Origin: Toxonevra muliebris
Lineage: Eukaryota > Arthropoda > Insecta > Diptera > Pallopteridae
DNA: 64,000 nucleotides
Reading direction: 5' to 3'
Assembly: GCA_963691655.1 (NCBI GenBank)
Contig: OY829327.1
Span: 65,980,079-66,044,078 of the forward strand
The translations under genes and the position numbers were made by a program. Shown piece after piece: positions 12,447-22,415 of this stretch (position 1 is its first letter; every line of letters starts with the position of its first letter). A model generated the notes under the pieces. It searched no databases. It had not been told where the DNA came from and saw only the letters and a program-made list of their open reading frames with translations.

Positions 12447-12836
12447 CTCCATCCCCTAGGACATGCTATGGTATTTTGTATAGTATATATTCAAGTGACT
12501 TACCAAAAAACGCTTGTGGTTTCGCTATTTCTAACTTCGCAATTTCCGTTTCTATTGCTGCTTCGAATTCCTTTTTCAATTCACACACACACACACGTAC
12601 AAACTTTTCTTTCTTCCTTTCCGAAATACGCACTACTTTGCAATTGTGAAAAATTCCGAAAATTCTTTTAAAAATTGCGTCGCACAAAGATTTAAACTTC
12701 AAATTTTCTTTAAAATTCAAAATTATTTGTTGTTGACAACTAAAAAAAGCTGAATTTTTTCGTTATAAGCGTAACGAAAATCAGGCAATTTGTGTATTTT
12801 TTGCTATATTAACATAGCATGTCCTAGGGGATGGAG
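12447..12836. mobile_element. 390-bp MITE with perfect 24-bp TIRs and TA target site
   Basis: The left end reads CTCCATCCCCTAGGACATGC TATG at 12447-12470. The exact reverse complement closes the element at 12813-12836. Both ends are flanked by TA (12445-12446 and 12837-12838), as for Tc1/mariner-type insertions. The interior is non-coding with a CA-repeat. The identical TIRs suggest a fairly recent insertion. Confidence 0.85.
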
Positions 12837-12900
12837 TACAAAATGCAAGAGCTCTGGAGCAATAGGGATTACTCCTACGATCATCCAAAGTTCAACTGGG

Positions 12901-12987
12901 TTCTCTGTATATTCTCTGGTTGTTTTCTTCAAAGGCAAGTTGTAGATACATGATATAAGGATCTAAACAGAGAATATACAGAGAATG
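12901..12987. repeat. Short palindromic repeat, also at 17816-17846
   Basis: TTCTCTGTATATTCTCTGG (12901-12919) is matched in inverted orientation by CAGAGAATATACAGAGAAT (12968-12986). The right arm with its flank GATCTAAA recurs inverted at 17816-17846. This is a small dispersed inverted-repeat family of unknown class. Confidence 0.7.
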
Positions 12988-13106
12988 GATACTTACAATA
13001 CATATGCAAAAATGTGCTGGTATGGTTAGGACTGAATTTTACAAAAACAATTTGCTGTGAAATGAAGAAGTTGGGTGTGATAGGATTGAATTTTATGTAT
13101 GGTAGG

Positions 13107-13291
13107 CAGTGTGGCCAACTTTTCACTAGTATAGGCACATTTCTGATACTTCTAGTCAATGAAAATTTCTTCGATTTTTCGAAGATATTTTAAATTGAAA
13201 AAACGCCGTGAGCGCTAAATCACTTTTTTCCGCGTTTTAATTTTCAAAAAGCCCTAAAATCAGCGGGAAAAGCGCTGAGTTGGCCACACTG
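13107..13291. mobile_element. 185-bp hAT MITE with 8-bp target duplication
   Basis: The ends are CAGTGTGGCCAAC and its reverse complement GTTGGCCACACTG. The perfect 8-bp duplication ATGGTAGG flanks it at 13099-13106 and 13292-13299. It is non-coding. A related, more decayed copy lies at 32414-32522 and shares CACTTTTTTCCGCGTTTTAA. Confidence 0.9.
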
Positions 13292-13299
13292 ATGGTAGG

Positions 13300-14200
13300 A
13301 CTGCATTAATTGAAAATCATTTAGTAGGAGGACCGAAAAATTTTGCATGTGAAAATTCATATGGGGTGGCTGATGTTATGAAATTTCTACTACTAAGTAT
13401 AAAAGTTAATACTTGCTACACCTTACTTCAAAAGTACGAATTATATAATTATTATATTATCATTATTATATATAAATGAAATTTCTTACCAATAAATTGT
13501 TTTTTTATTATTAAAATAGTTAAAATATATGTTGTTTTACTTATTACGAAGCATTGTCCACCCAATTTTAGTGCGATTACAAATTAATCTATTAATAAAT
13601 ATCAAAAAATACTTTTTTGAATAAATGTAATGTAATATTCAACACAGTAATATATTTTCCGATTTTTGTCGGATATTGTCGACTTGAATGAATCTTCAAA
13701 GTAAGAGAACCTACGTGGCAATTCTAATAGTATAGTTAAAAATGTTTCCAATGATTATTTAATTCAAGACCTATCTTGGCAAGCTTTTCAAAGCTCAAAC
13801 AATCGCGCTGACAATTCCCGTTAAAGGTAGCATTGATGAAAGCAGGTTCTTAAAAAATGCTTTAACGTATGTATATATGTGATTATTTAGATTTAGAACT
13901 ATATAAATTGCATAATTGTGAACTCCTGCCCTACTTAGGTGATGAAGTCGTTTCCAAAGATTCTCTCCTTTCTTTTGAAAGAAAATTTGTAAAATGAAAT
14001 CTTGTTTAGCCATCCGAAGAGTTTAAATTATATATTCAAAATTTAGATAAGTTCTGTGAATGTATTAATTCATCCTGTCATAAAGTTGGAGTTACTCAAT
14101 AATTATTTGAGAAAATGATATTGACTTTTCACTTGCTAGTTTTGCTCTATTTTTTCCAACTTGAACATTTGTGGAACATTGGAACATGTGGAACATTTTG
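13300..14200. other. AT-rich intergenic DNA, nothing recognised
   Basis: No coding frame, no inverted repeat with target duplication and no similarity that I recognise. TATA-rich microsatellite-like DNA lies at 13440-13475. Confidence 0.4.
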
Positions 14201-14207
14201 AGGGATC

Positions 14208-14735
14208 TGTTCTTGCACCAGACCAACTCCCAAAAAAACTGAAAGAAGACGTTCCCCTGAGCACAGATTGGTTTTTGGTTTGGCTGTAAGTGGTCATAAT
14301 TTTGAGATATGACCTTGAGAATATGGTAATTTAACATATGCAGATATTTTTTATTAAGTACAGGAAATGAGGTAAAAAGTAGGTATCTAGGGGTTTTTGG
14401 GGTTGAGAAATCCATTTTTGATATTTATTATTTTCTACGACTGCCGCTAGAGATCGCGACTGAACATATTTTTTTATTCAACTTATATAAGGTACAGGAA
14501 ATGAGGTAAAAAGTAGATATCCGGGGGTTTTCGGGGTCAAGAAATCCATTTTTGATATTTATTTTTTTCTGCGATTGACGCTAGAGATCGCCACTGAACA
14601 TATTTTTCTTTATGTTTTTGCATACAGTTTTTACATAAATATTTCTCACTTACGGCCAAACCAAACCCCACCCTGTGCTCAGGGGAGCGTCTCCTTTTAT
14701 TTTTTTGGGAGTTGCTCTGGTGCAAAAGAACTGTT
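14208..14735. repeat. Inverted-repeat element containing two direct repeats
   Basis: Outer arms at 14208-14294 and 14648-14735 are inverted copies, including TTGCACCAGA, CAACTCCCAAAAAAA and TCCCCTGAGCACAG. Between them lie two direct repeats of about 133 bp starting CAGGAAATGAGGTAAAAAGT at 14361 and 14494, both with CGCTAGAGATCGC. No target duplication was identified, so the transposon class is unknown. Confidence 0.75.
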
Positions 14736-14749
14736 CCACTGTGTTATTA

Positions 14750-15128
14750 ATGGAAAACAAAAAAATAAATAATCAGAATTGGTTTGTCGTCTTCAGTGTT
14801 TAAGTGCACATACATTCATTTATATTTTATTTTATTGTAATTATTTGTTTTAAATTTTAGTAGAACATAAATTTATCATGTTAATTCCAGTACAATTCGA
14901 GATAAAACTATTTCTAATACTAAAAAAAAGACGCAAAAGCTTTACTACTCATTTTTGACTATACCATCACAACATAAAATTTTAAGGAACTCTCAAAATC
15001 AATGTTTATATTTTATATGAACGCAACAACGATACAAATGCTCTCCAGCAATGGCCGAAAAATCACATCCCAATGGACTATTTTAAAAAAATACCTCAAA
15101 GTACAGATTTTGAGTTGCGACTGTATAG
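14750..15128. other. AT-rich intergenic DNA, nothing recognised
   Basis: No supported gene or repeat. It ends with the 8-bp target duplication CTGTATAG (15121-15128) of the next element. Confidence 0.4.
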
Positions 15129-17048
15129 TAGACGGCTTATTTTGCTAAAGTATTTCAGATCTTAATTGTGACAGCAGAATATGAAAATAGGATGCTAAAA
15201 ACCAATTAAAATGAAAAAAAAATTTTAATTTGTGAAAACTGGATGCGCTACTCCGAAAACAGTAATTTTTAAGGATGTTTTACAATAGGTTTAAGATTTT
15301 GTATGGAAAAAGCATTTAACTTGCATATAAAAGATTTTCAGATATCGATATCTATGCCAAAAATGCCGCTAAAGCGAATGGCATACAACTGAACCTTAAG
15401 CCACCCCTAGCGCCTAAAGTGACCATTTAGCACTTTTTTTTACGAATTTTTAAATTCACCCGTTAGGATTTTGAATATAGCGGTAGTTTTTTTAAAATTT
15501 AAGTAAGTACGATTGTAGGTAATTCAATTCAGTTTATTTTTATTAGTTTATTAAAAAATTTTTAAATCGAGTTATATTTGAACTAATAAATTAACTTTTA
15601 GAGAACTTTTAAAAACAAAGCAGACATTGAAAAAATTGCATTAAATTAATGAAACTTACCAATTAAGAAGTAACTACTAACTTTTAAAATGTTCTCCATA
15701 CTTAAACGCTTGCGTCAAAATTGTGGATTTATATCAATATGTAATACAGGTGTCCCCGTATAACACGATTTTTAGGTTCCAAAAAAGCATCGTGTTGTGC
15801 GAATTCATGTTATAGGGAACAAGGAACCAGTATAAAAAGCGGAGTTGGGCTCTAAGAATTTAGAAATCTGCCGTATTATATACGAAATCGTACAAAAATA
15901 GGGTTATGTAGTACAGTAGTACAAAAATAGGGTTATGTTCCAAGAGTTTAAAAAACAACTTTTTGGGATAAGTGCTCGTTCCAGCTGTCACATTCAGGGG
16001 CATTCATTTGCTTTATGTATATTTTAACTTTTTGATTTAACGGTTTGATACATTTTCTCTCTTTTATTAATAAATTAAAGTTTTTAATTTTGATTGTAAA
16101 AAAACAGAAAGTAAGTATATTGATTTTATATAAAAAATTTTAATAATAAGCACTTAACAGATAATTTATTGGAAGATTTAAAGAAAAAATTTGAATTTAA
16201 CAAGCAAAAATAACAATGAAACTAGAACACAGAGTGAACTGGAATTTATTAACAAATTTAAAAAGCGATTTGAGTTTCCAAATTATTTTCACTAATCATG
16301 TTATACTAGGGATTCAGCTATTTGCAAATCGTGTTGGAAGGAAATCGTGCTATAGTGTCATCGTGTTATATTTGGATTTCTGCTATCAATAAATCGTGTT
16401 GGAGCGAAATCGTGCTCTACGACTGCCGTGTTGTACGTGGAAAACCTGTACATATAAAACTGTAATTGACAGACGAAAATAAAGAATACAAATTTCCACG
16501 ATAAGTCAATTTTTTCAACTCCTGTCTTGTTTTTTCGTAAAATTTTTTGACGACATTTGTCAAAGGTGAACTTGATTGTACTCGACATGGGTTCACTAAA
16601 AGTTAATTTACTAGTTCAAATATAACTCAATTCGAAAAATGTTTGTACTTTAAATAAACTAAATTGAATTACCTACTTTAGTTTTAAAAAAATTACTGCT
16701 ATATTCAAAATCCTAACGGGTGAATTTAAAAATTTATAAAAAAAAGTGCTAAATGGTCAGTTTAGGCGCTAGGGGTGGATTTGGGTTCAGTTGTATCGGC
16801 ATTTTTTACATAAATATGGATATCTGAAAATCTTTTATATGCAAGTTAAATGCTTTTTCCATACAAAATCCCAAACCTATTGTAAAACATCCTTAAAAAT
16901 CACGGTTTTCGAAGTAGCGCATCCAGTTTCCACAAATTAAAATTTTTTTTTTTATTTTAATTAGTTTTGCACCCTATTTTCATATTCTGCTGTCACAACA
17001 AAGATCTGAAATACTTTAGCAAAATGTATGGAGCAAATAAGCCATTTA
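15129..17048. mobile_element. Long-inverted-repeat hAT-like element, copy 1 (1.92 kb)
   Basis: It is flanked by a perfect 8-bp duplication CTGTATAG (15121-15128 and 17049-17056). The ends begin TAGACGGCTTATT and, on the other strand, TAAATGGCTTATT. Inverted arms of about 500-600 bp share TTTGCTAAAGTATTTCAGAT, GTGACAGCAGAATATGAAAA, GGATGCGCTACTCCGAAAAC and TTCACCCGTTAGGATTTTGA. The left arm has small deletions relative to the right. An 8-bp duplication suits hAT (or P) elements. The only coding trace is a minus-strand frame from the right arm (16358-16588, MSSTIKFTFDKCRQK...). The centre holds a second, TA-flanked element at 15747-16448. Confidence 0.85.
15747..16448. mobile_element. pogo/Tigger-like MITE nested in the hAT-like element
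   Basis: The ends CAGGTGTCCCCGTATAACAC and, in reverse complement, CAGGTTTTCCACGTACAACA are flanked by TA (15745-15746 and 16449-16450). CAGG ends with TA duplication are typical of pogo/Tigger-type elements. Many CGTGTT motifs lie inside. A local duplication of GTACAAAAATAGGGTTATG occurs at about 15893-15940. It is non-coding. Confidence 0.65.
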
Positions 17049-17220
17049 CTGTATAGTCACAAATGAACGATATGTATACTTCAACAACGAAAAAGTTGGA
17101 AGTCTAATTTTATAATCAATTACATATTTCGAATATCTTTTACATTTAAAACTTTTTATTTTAATGCATTGTTCAATGCAGCTTCACTTAAAAACATTTT
17201 TCTTCCAGTAGTGTGAGTGA

Positions 17221-17600
17221 TTAATCATTAACAGTTGAAACAAGTGAAATTTCTGAGTAAGTGTACCATTTGGCGCAGCATGAGGCTGTATCATCGCCAT
17301 CAATAATTGCAGTAGCGTCACTCAAGGTATCCATAATTACAGCATTCATATTAGCTTTCAAGTCTTTAGCAACGTGGACTATAATGGAAGAAAACGCATT
17401 TTATATACAATTCACTAAATAAAAAGGGTTGTTCTGAAACGTTTAACTCATTTCAAACAATAATCTTACATCGGCAAATAGAATCATGGAAATTAACTAC
17501 GTACTAGGGCGAATATCCAAACCCATATGTCGTTTGCTTCATTATTGACAGCATCCTCTGCAAATTGATCGCCTGAAGTGGAATTCACAGGCCCATGCAA
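17221..17600 (-). CDS. Unrecognised coding segment, two putative 3' exons
   Basis: On the minus strand an upstream segment (about 17600-17501) reads GPVNSTSGDQFAEDAVNNEA then NDIWVWIFALV and ends at donor C|GTAGTT. A 122-bp intron with acceptor CCATTATAG follows. The downstream exon (17378-17221) reads HVAKDLKANMNAVIMDTLSD, then ATAIIDGDDTASCCAKWYTY, and ends SEISLVSTVND plus stop. The join keeps frame and gives a hydrophobic stretch followed by a charged tail, as in a membrane protein. The start of the first segment is unclear. I do not recognise the family. It could be a host gene lying between the MYCBP-like gene and Scgbeta, a pseudogene, or a TE-derived exon. Confidence 0.4.
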
Positions 17601-17815
17601 TTTAATAAGTTTATTTAAAGTAAATTTAAAGTAAATTTAATGTAAAATTTACAATTACATGAAATTTTCATTTATTAAGCAGCTGTTTAATATTTCACCA
17701 CGCCTCGCAATTTTATAAGGCAAATAACAACAACGATAGGTGAGTTCACACGTACAGTATGAGTGAACATAAAAAATGAAAATTTGTTGACAGTTTTTAC
17801 GTTTTAAAATAAGAG

Positions 17816-17846
17816 TCCATTCTCTGTATATTCTCTGGATCTAAAT
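17816..17846. repeat. Half-copy of the 12901-12987 palindromic repeat
   Basis: Reads CCATTCTCTGTATATTCTCT followed by GGATCTAAAT, the inverted counterpart of the right arm and flank at 12960-12990. Confidence 0.65.
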
Positions 17847-18031
17847 ATTTGTAAGTTCAGTGTCCTCTCCGTTACCGAAAAATAAGAAATTTTAGAAATT
17901 AAATAAGAAAACCAATTAAATAGTCCCATTGTCGTTGTGTAAGTTTTTCGGATTTTTATAATCAACTTAAGTGGTAAAAACAGGGTAACGAAGAGGACAA
18001 AAAACCACACTGCATGACAACCTGAGCAAGT

Positions 18032-18280
18032 TTACAATTTCGAATTCGTGTTGTCTTGATGAGATTTGGGTTTTTCGTACATCAAGTGGAACACTTTTGC
18101 TGCTTCACACGGTAAGAGTGCGGTTACAATTAGCAAAATTTTGTACGTAACTGAGTCATGAATTTTTCGCTTTAGTTCAAATACCTGTTCATTGGCGATG
18201 TATGCATTAAAGATGCAGTTGGACGTGTACCAAACTGGTAAACTTTCTATGAATTTACTTTTCTTTAAATAAATATCCAT
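18032..18280 (-). CDS. Unrecognised 82-residue reading frame
   Basis: It starts at a true ATG (18280) and ends at a stop at 18032-18034. The frame is compositionally protein-like: it opens MDIYLKKSKFIESLPVWYTS, has a charged middle (VFELKRKIHDS), then a probable membrane segment (YKILLIVTALLPCEA) and a polar tail. It might be a 5' exon of the same gene as the segments at 17221-17600, since all are on the minus strand about 400 bp apart, but no frame-keeping splice join was found. No family is recognised. Confidence 0.3.
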   Translation of the reverse strand: MDIYLKKSKFIESLPVWYTSNCIFNAYIANEQVFELKRKIHDSVTYKILLIVTALLPCEAAKVFHLMYEKPKSHQDNTNSKL

Positions 18281-18299
18281 TAATTTTATTTGCTTATGT

Positions 18300-20050
18300 A
18301 ATTACTTAGAAACATTTACAATTTTCAGATATAAAACATTGGTTGAGCCGTACTTGTCCTCTCCGTTACTATTGGCTATCCTCTCCCTTACTTTGCCCAC
18401 ATTTTTCACTCATTATGGAATAATTTTTTAACGAAACCATTACTACTTTTCGTGAGTTTCAAAGGCCCATAAATCGTCAAAAAAAATTCAACTCTAGAGA
18501 TTGCTGGCCTTTGGGACTTCAAATTGAAAAGAAGGATTTCCCAAATCGTACGCATCTTTTCCGTTACCCAGTTTGTTGATGTATAACTTAGTCGGACTCA
18601 TTATTTTTTTAACGAAACTTTGATGATAAGGACTTGATATCGGACCCTTGAAAGCCCCCTAGTATCAAAGGAAAATATCATTTCCTTGTTTGAGATTAAT
18701 ATTAATGATAGAGTCCCCTTGTCCTCTGTCAAATGCTGAAAAAAAAATTAAAATTAGTGGCAATAGAAAAGGAGATAAAATTTGAAGGGAGATGTTCAAA
18801 TTATTAAAATTAACTAATAAAACCTGATTAAATCTATATTTCCTTACTCTTTCCAACCTTCATTCATCGTTAATTTGCTGATTTTTATTATTTTAAATTG
18901 ATATAAAAAAATATAATTGTAGAATATTTTTTAATATTTACAAAAATTTGAATCATATGTTTTCTTGCTTGCAAATTCTTACAAGTAAAAATTTATCCAA
19001 TGAAAACATGTAAGTTCTATCATAACGAGCTGCTACTTTACTCTGTTATTTTTTTGGGTAATCGAACACTTTTCAGACAAAATTGATGATAATTTGTACA
19101 AATTTGCACAAATTTTTTGGACGCTAACACATCTAATACTTAGTGATAATTTAGTCGTATTGTAAGAAAAATGCAGATCATTGTGAAATTATGTATGAGG
19201 TGATAGCAAGTTTACAACAATTCTACCTTGGCAACAATAAAAATGTGGTTCCGGCCATAACGGCAGCATGCAGTGAATGTCAAAGAGGAGAAAAAAAAGT
19301 AAATAATGATTTTAATAGGCAATGGTATTGACCACGAAGAAAGAGGAAGAATGAATTGATGATAACTTCACCTTATAGAAATTCACTTTGATACAGGTGC
19401 TCAAATTTTCGTTTTGAAAAAATTAAAATTTGTATGAAAATGAAAATCCCGAAAACCTAAGTCAGCTTTTCCACTGTGAAATTAGTTTCATGGAAATGTC
19501 AATAATGTTGGGAAGAGGAGAGAAACGATAGGGGGATAGAAAATATCACGGGCATTAAATCATGCATTAAACTTCAAAGCGGAATGTCAAAAAATCTCAT
19601 GCAACTAGTTTCACTGTAGATGAGCTGACTTAGTTGCTTCGACAAAACTGATGCCAGATTTAGATTCAGGCCCAAAAACATTAGGAACCATCCACTTTTA
19701 GATGGGCGTTGTTATTTTTATTTTATTTTCACTTTTGTCAATATCTTGTATTTTTGGAAAAAAAAAATTTTTATTTTATTTTACATCTTTTTGACCGCAC
19801 TTTCTAACAGTACATTACAAAAATTGAAAAACTATTAATAGGACTGCATAATACATTTAAACTTTATATGTATGCAAATTTTAAAACATTACTCTGAAAA
19901 TTTTATTTTTACGTTTCTTTTTTAAATCGCCAATAGTGGGTTCGTGTAATTTTAAAACTGTATTGTATAATTGTGCAACCTAGGTCAGTAGTATCTTATT
20001 AGCGCATGGCAACTGGAGATATAGTGTACAGTTTTCATATTGTCAGCTGC
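18300..20050. other. AT-rich intergenic DNA upstream of Scgbeta
   Basis: The motif TCCTCTCCGTTAC occurs at 17865 and 18358, with a partial match (TTTTCCGTTACCC) near 18560, which suggests part of an unclassified repeat. Otherwise no coding frame or paired termini are seen. The last part should contain the Scgbeta promoter. Confidence 0.35.
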
Positions 20051-20117
20051 TGAAGTAAAGGCTATTTATATCAATTTTTATATTTTCATCCTATGAACAT
20101 TTTTGGTGTCATCACTG

Positions 20118-20197
20118 GTGAGTAATTTGTTATTTTACCCTTTAATACTCGTACATAATAAAAACCTTTTAATTTGTTCTTAAATGTTTTACCGCAG
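20118..20197 (+). other. Probable 5' UTR intron of Scgbeta
   Basis: Donor CTG|GTGAGT at 20117/20118 and acceptor TTTTACCGCAG at 20197 define an 80-bp intron, a typical fly length. The acceptor lies 4 bp before the ATG at 20202. If spliced, the ATG at 20184 is removed, so translation should begin at 20202. Confidence 0.55.
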
Positions 20198-20201
20198 AAA
20201 A

Positions 20202-21206
20202 ATGAGAACTTATGAAAATACTTTTATACGTGGTCCATCACCTTCATACACAGATGAAGCTACTTCGGAGAATGCCATGCCTTTGGAAGTAGATCATATG
20301 CAATCTAGCACCGACAACTTCCTCGATGACAAATTTAATTGTGTTTACGATGGCGATCTTTATACATTAAGGCCCATAAAACAAGGCCGTAATACATTTG
20401 CTTTCTGGACTATCGTTACAATTTTACTGGTGCTGACAATGGCAAATCTAATATTAACGCTGACTATAATTGGTGTACTTCAGCTTGGCAGAGGAATTCA
20501 TGGCATGGAGTTGATACCAGAGGAGGATGCCATCAAGTTTTATGGTTCCACTGATTTGGATCGTATCTATAGCAAGCAATCAGGTCAAATTGAAGGATTC
20601 ACCGACGTTCCAGTTACCATAACGGCCGATGACGGAAGTGTCTTTGTAAGAATGCTGGCACATCGCAATGGCCAACCACATAATCGCATTATTATAGATA
20701 AATCGGGTATTCAGTTTCGTAATGTAAACACATTCGACATAAAGGATCCAACAAGTGGAGGCCAAATATTTACTACACATCGTCCTCATTATAATATGCC
20801 TAGAGGAGCGGAATCTCTAATTGCGAAATCAATCAGTGCTAGTAGAATTGCTAGCCCCATAGGTCATCCATTGAATCTAGAAGCAGACAGCCGAGTTTTT
20901 TTCAAAGGCTCTGAAGGCATCCTACTAGATGGGTCCAGTGCACTTTTTCAAGCTGAACACAGCATCACCATTAATTCCACACAGGGCACCATTGCACTTG
21001 TTGCAGGGGCAGGAATCTTCTTAGATATGGACAAAATACCTATTGTTAATTCGGAATTCGGTCTGCGAACTGGCAGTGCCCACTATAAAATTTGTGTATG
21101 CATGCCAAAAGGTATTTTATTTCGAATTACAATCCCCCGTAAAAACAATGGCCCAAAAATTACTTGCGCCCATTTTGATTCTCAACATGACCCGTGTACA
21201 CAATAA
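20202..21206 (+). CDS. Scgbeta: Beta-sarcoglycan
   Basis: A 334-residue type II membrane protein of the sarcoglycan beta type, part of the dystrophin-associated complex at the muscle membrane. Seen in sequence: a cytoplasmic N-terminus of about 64 residues; one transmembrane helix at about 65-95 (FAFWTIVTILLVLTMANLIL...); an extracellular region rich in beta-strand repeats (GSEGILLDGSS, LVAGAGIFLD); and a C-terminal cysteine cluster YKICVCMPKGILFRI...CAHFDSQHDPC that is characteristic of the family and forms disulfides. Length is close to human beta-sarcoglycan (about 318). The open frame extends six codons upstream to an ATG at 20184, but a splice acceptor lies between the two ATGs, so I chose 20202. 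The stop codon overlaps an AATAAA. From memory the Drosophila homologue is a close neighbour of Pp1-87B. Confidence 0.93.
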   Translation: MRTYENTFIRGPSPSYTDEATSENAMPLEVDHMQSSTDNFLDDKFNCVYDGDLYTLRPIKQGRNTFAFWTIVTILLVLTMANLILTLTIIGVLQLGRGIHGMELIPEEDAIKFYGSTDLDRIYSKQSGQIEGFTDVPVTITADDGSVFVRMLAHRNGQPHNRIIIDKSGIQFRNVNTFDIKDPTSGGQIFTTHRPHYNMPRGAESLIAKSISASRIASPIGHPLNLEADSRVFFKGSEGILLDGSSALFQAEHSITINSTQGTIALVAGAGIFLDMDKIPIVNSEFGLRTGSAHYKICVCMPKGILFRITIPRKNNGPKITCAHFDSQHDPCTQ

Positions 21207-21556
21207 ATTTATAATTTAATTAAGAATATCGATCCATGTATAACGCGGAAATAGCTTAACCTGAGGACTTGATGACCTACCTGGTTTATTTATAAAATTT
21301 ACATTTTGTTTCATTAAAATGTAGTCGCACATTTAAATATTGGAATCAAATTGCTCGTTAGTTATAAACAATTAACAATGTAACCAAACAATTGTCATGA
21401 ATAAATATTGTTTTTAATAAAAACATTTTTAAACTCTCCAAAAGCAAAAAAGTCTTAAAAACTATCCTTGCATACAGTGCCACTGGAAAATAGTTTATAT
21501 ATACAATTTTATTATATGTATAAACTTTTTAAAATAAATAAATATCCTTCCATTAA

Positions 21557-22040
21557 CCCTAGAAAGGTAATCTTCGTCGATTCGACGAATACCACATATC
21601 GCAGCCTTAATTTGATTAAGCCCTAACACGCATTTTTCAAATTTTACAGGAGAAGCAAAAAACATTTTGATATTTAGAGTGCTGCTTCCAGAATTTGTAA
21701 TTTAAAGTAAACAAAAAGTCTGTAATTTTCTAAAATTTTCGGTATAGATGAAAGGGGCACGCTTTATCATAATCCATCAAAAACTCGATATTGAATTTTA
21801 TGTTAGCGCCTTAGCAAATTAAGGCAGCGATATATTTGTTTAACTTTCTCTTTTAACAAACATTGTTAATTTTTTTAAAATTATTATTAGAATAAGAAAA
21901 TTTTTCTCTTGAAGTTCAAAATTTATTAATATTTTAATTTTAAAAAAGGGGTTATTATTGTACGCAATAAAGTCTTTTCAAACAATTTGTCGATTCGACG
22001 AAGATTACCTACAACGTACAATATGATTACCTTTTTATGG
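21557..22040. mobile_element. piggyBac-like MITE (TTAA-flanked)
   Basis: This 484-bp segment is flanked by TTAA at 21553-21556 and 22041-22044. The left end CCCTAGAAAGGTAATC pairs with right-end reverse complement CCATAAAAAGGTAATC; piggyBac itself begins CCCTAGAAAG. A palindromic CTTCGTCGATTCGACGAA lies just inside the left end, and its counterpart GTCGATTCGACGAAG lies near 21990. It has no coding capacity. Confidence 0.8.
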
Positions 22041-22044
22041 TTAA

Positions 22045-22407
22045 CCTGGATACGGTGTAGTGGAGTATGATATATCCCTAAAAATCAATTACTTGACCGG
22101 CCAAACACGGACATTGTCGCTTCTAGTAGCTTTTCATAACATTCTTCTCAAGGAAATGAGCATTGTTAGCAATATCCATAAGCAATCTGAGTGGTTATTG
22201 TTGGAATAAGACATCCCCATTGCAAAAATTATGGGAATTTTTATATAAATATTTTTGGGCACATAGTCATGGGATAAATATAAAAAGATAGATACATAAG
22301 CACTGGCATAAATTTTTTCAAATATTAAAGAATTTGTTTTTGCTTTCACCGTACAGAAAAAATTTAATTACAAAAATTCAACCCATTTTTATTTTACTTT
22401 GAATATT
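22045..22407. other. AT-rich DNA, nothing recognised
   Basis: No coding frame or repeat that I can support between the piggyBac-like MITE and the next hAT element. Confidence 0.35.
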
Positions 22408-22415
22408 GTTTGATT

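Noticed and set aside
20184..20201. ATG at 20184 as the Scgbeta start
   Set aside because: A good GT...AG pair (20118-20197) would remove it, and an ATG follows 4 bp after the acceptor at 20202. I cannot exclude use of the upstream ATG if the intron is retained.
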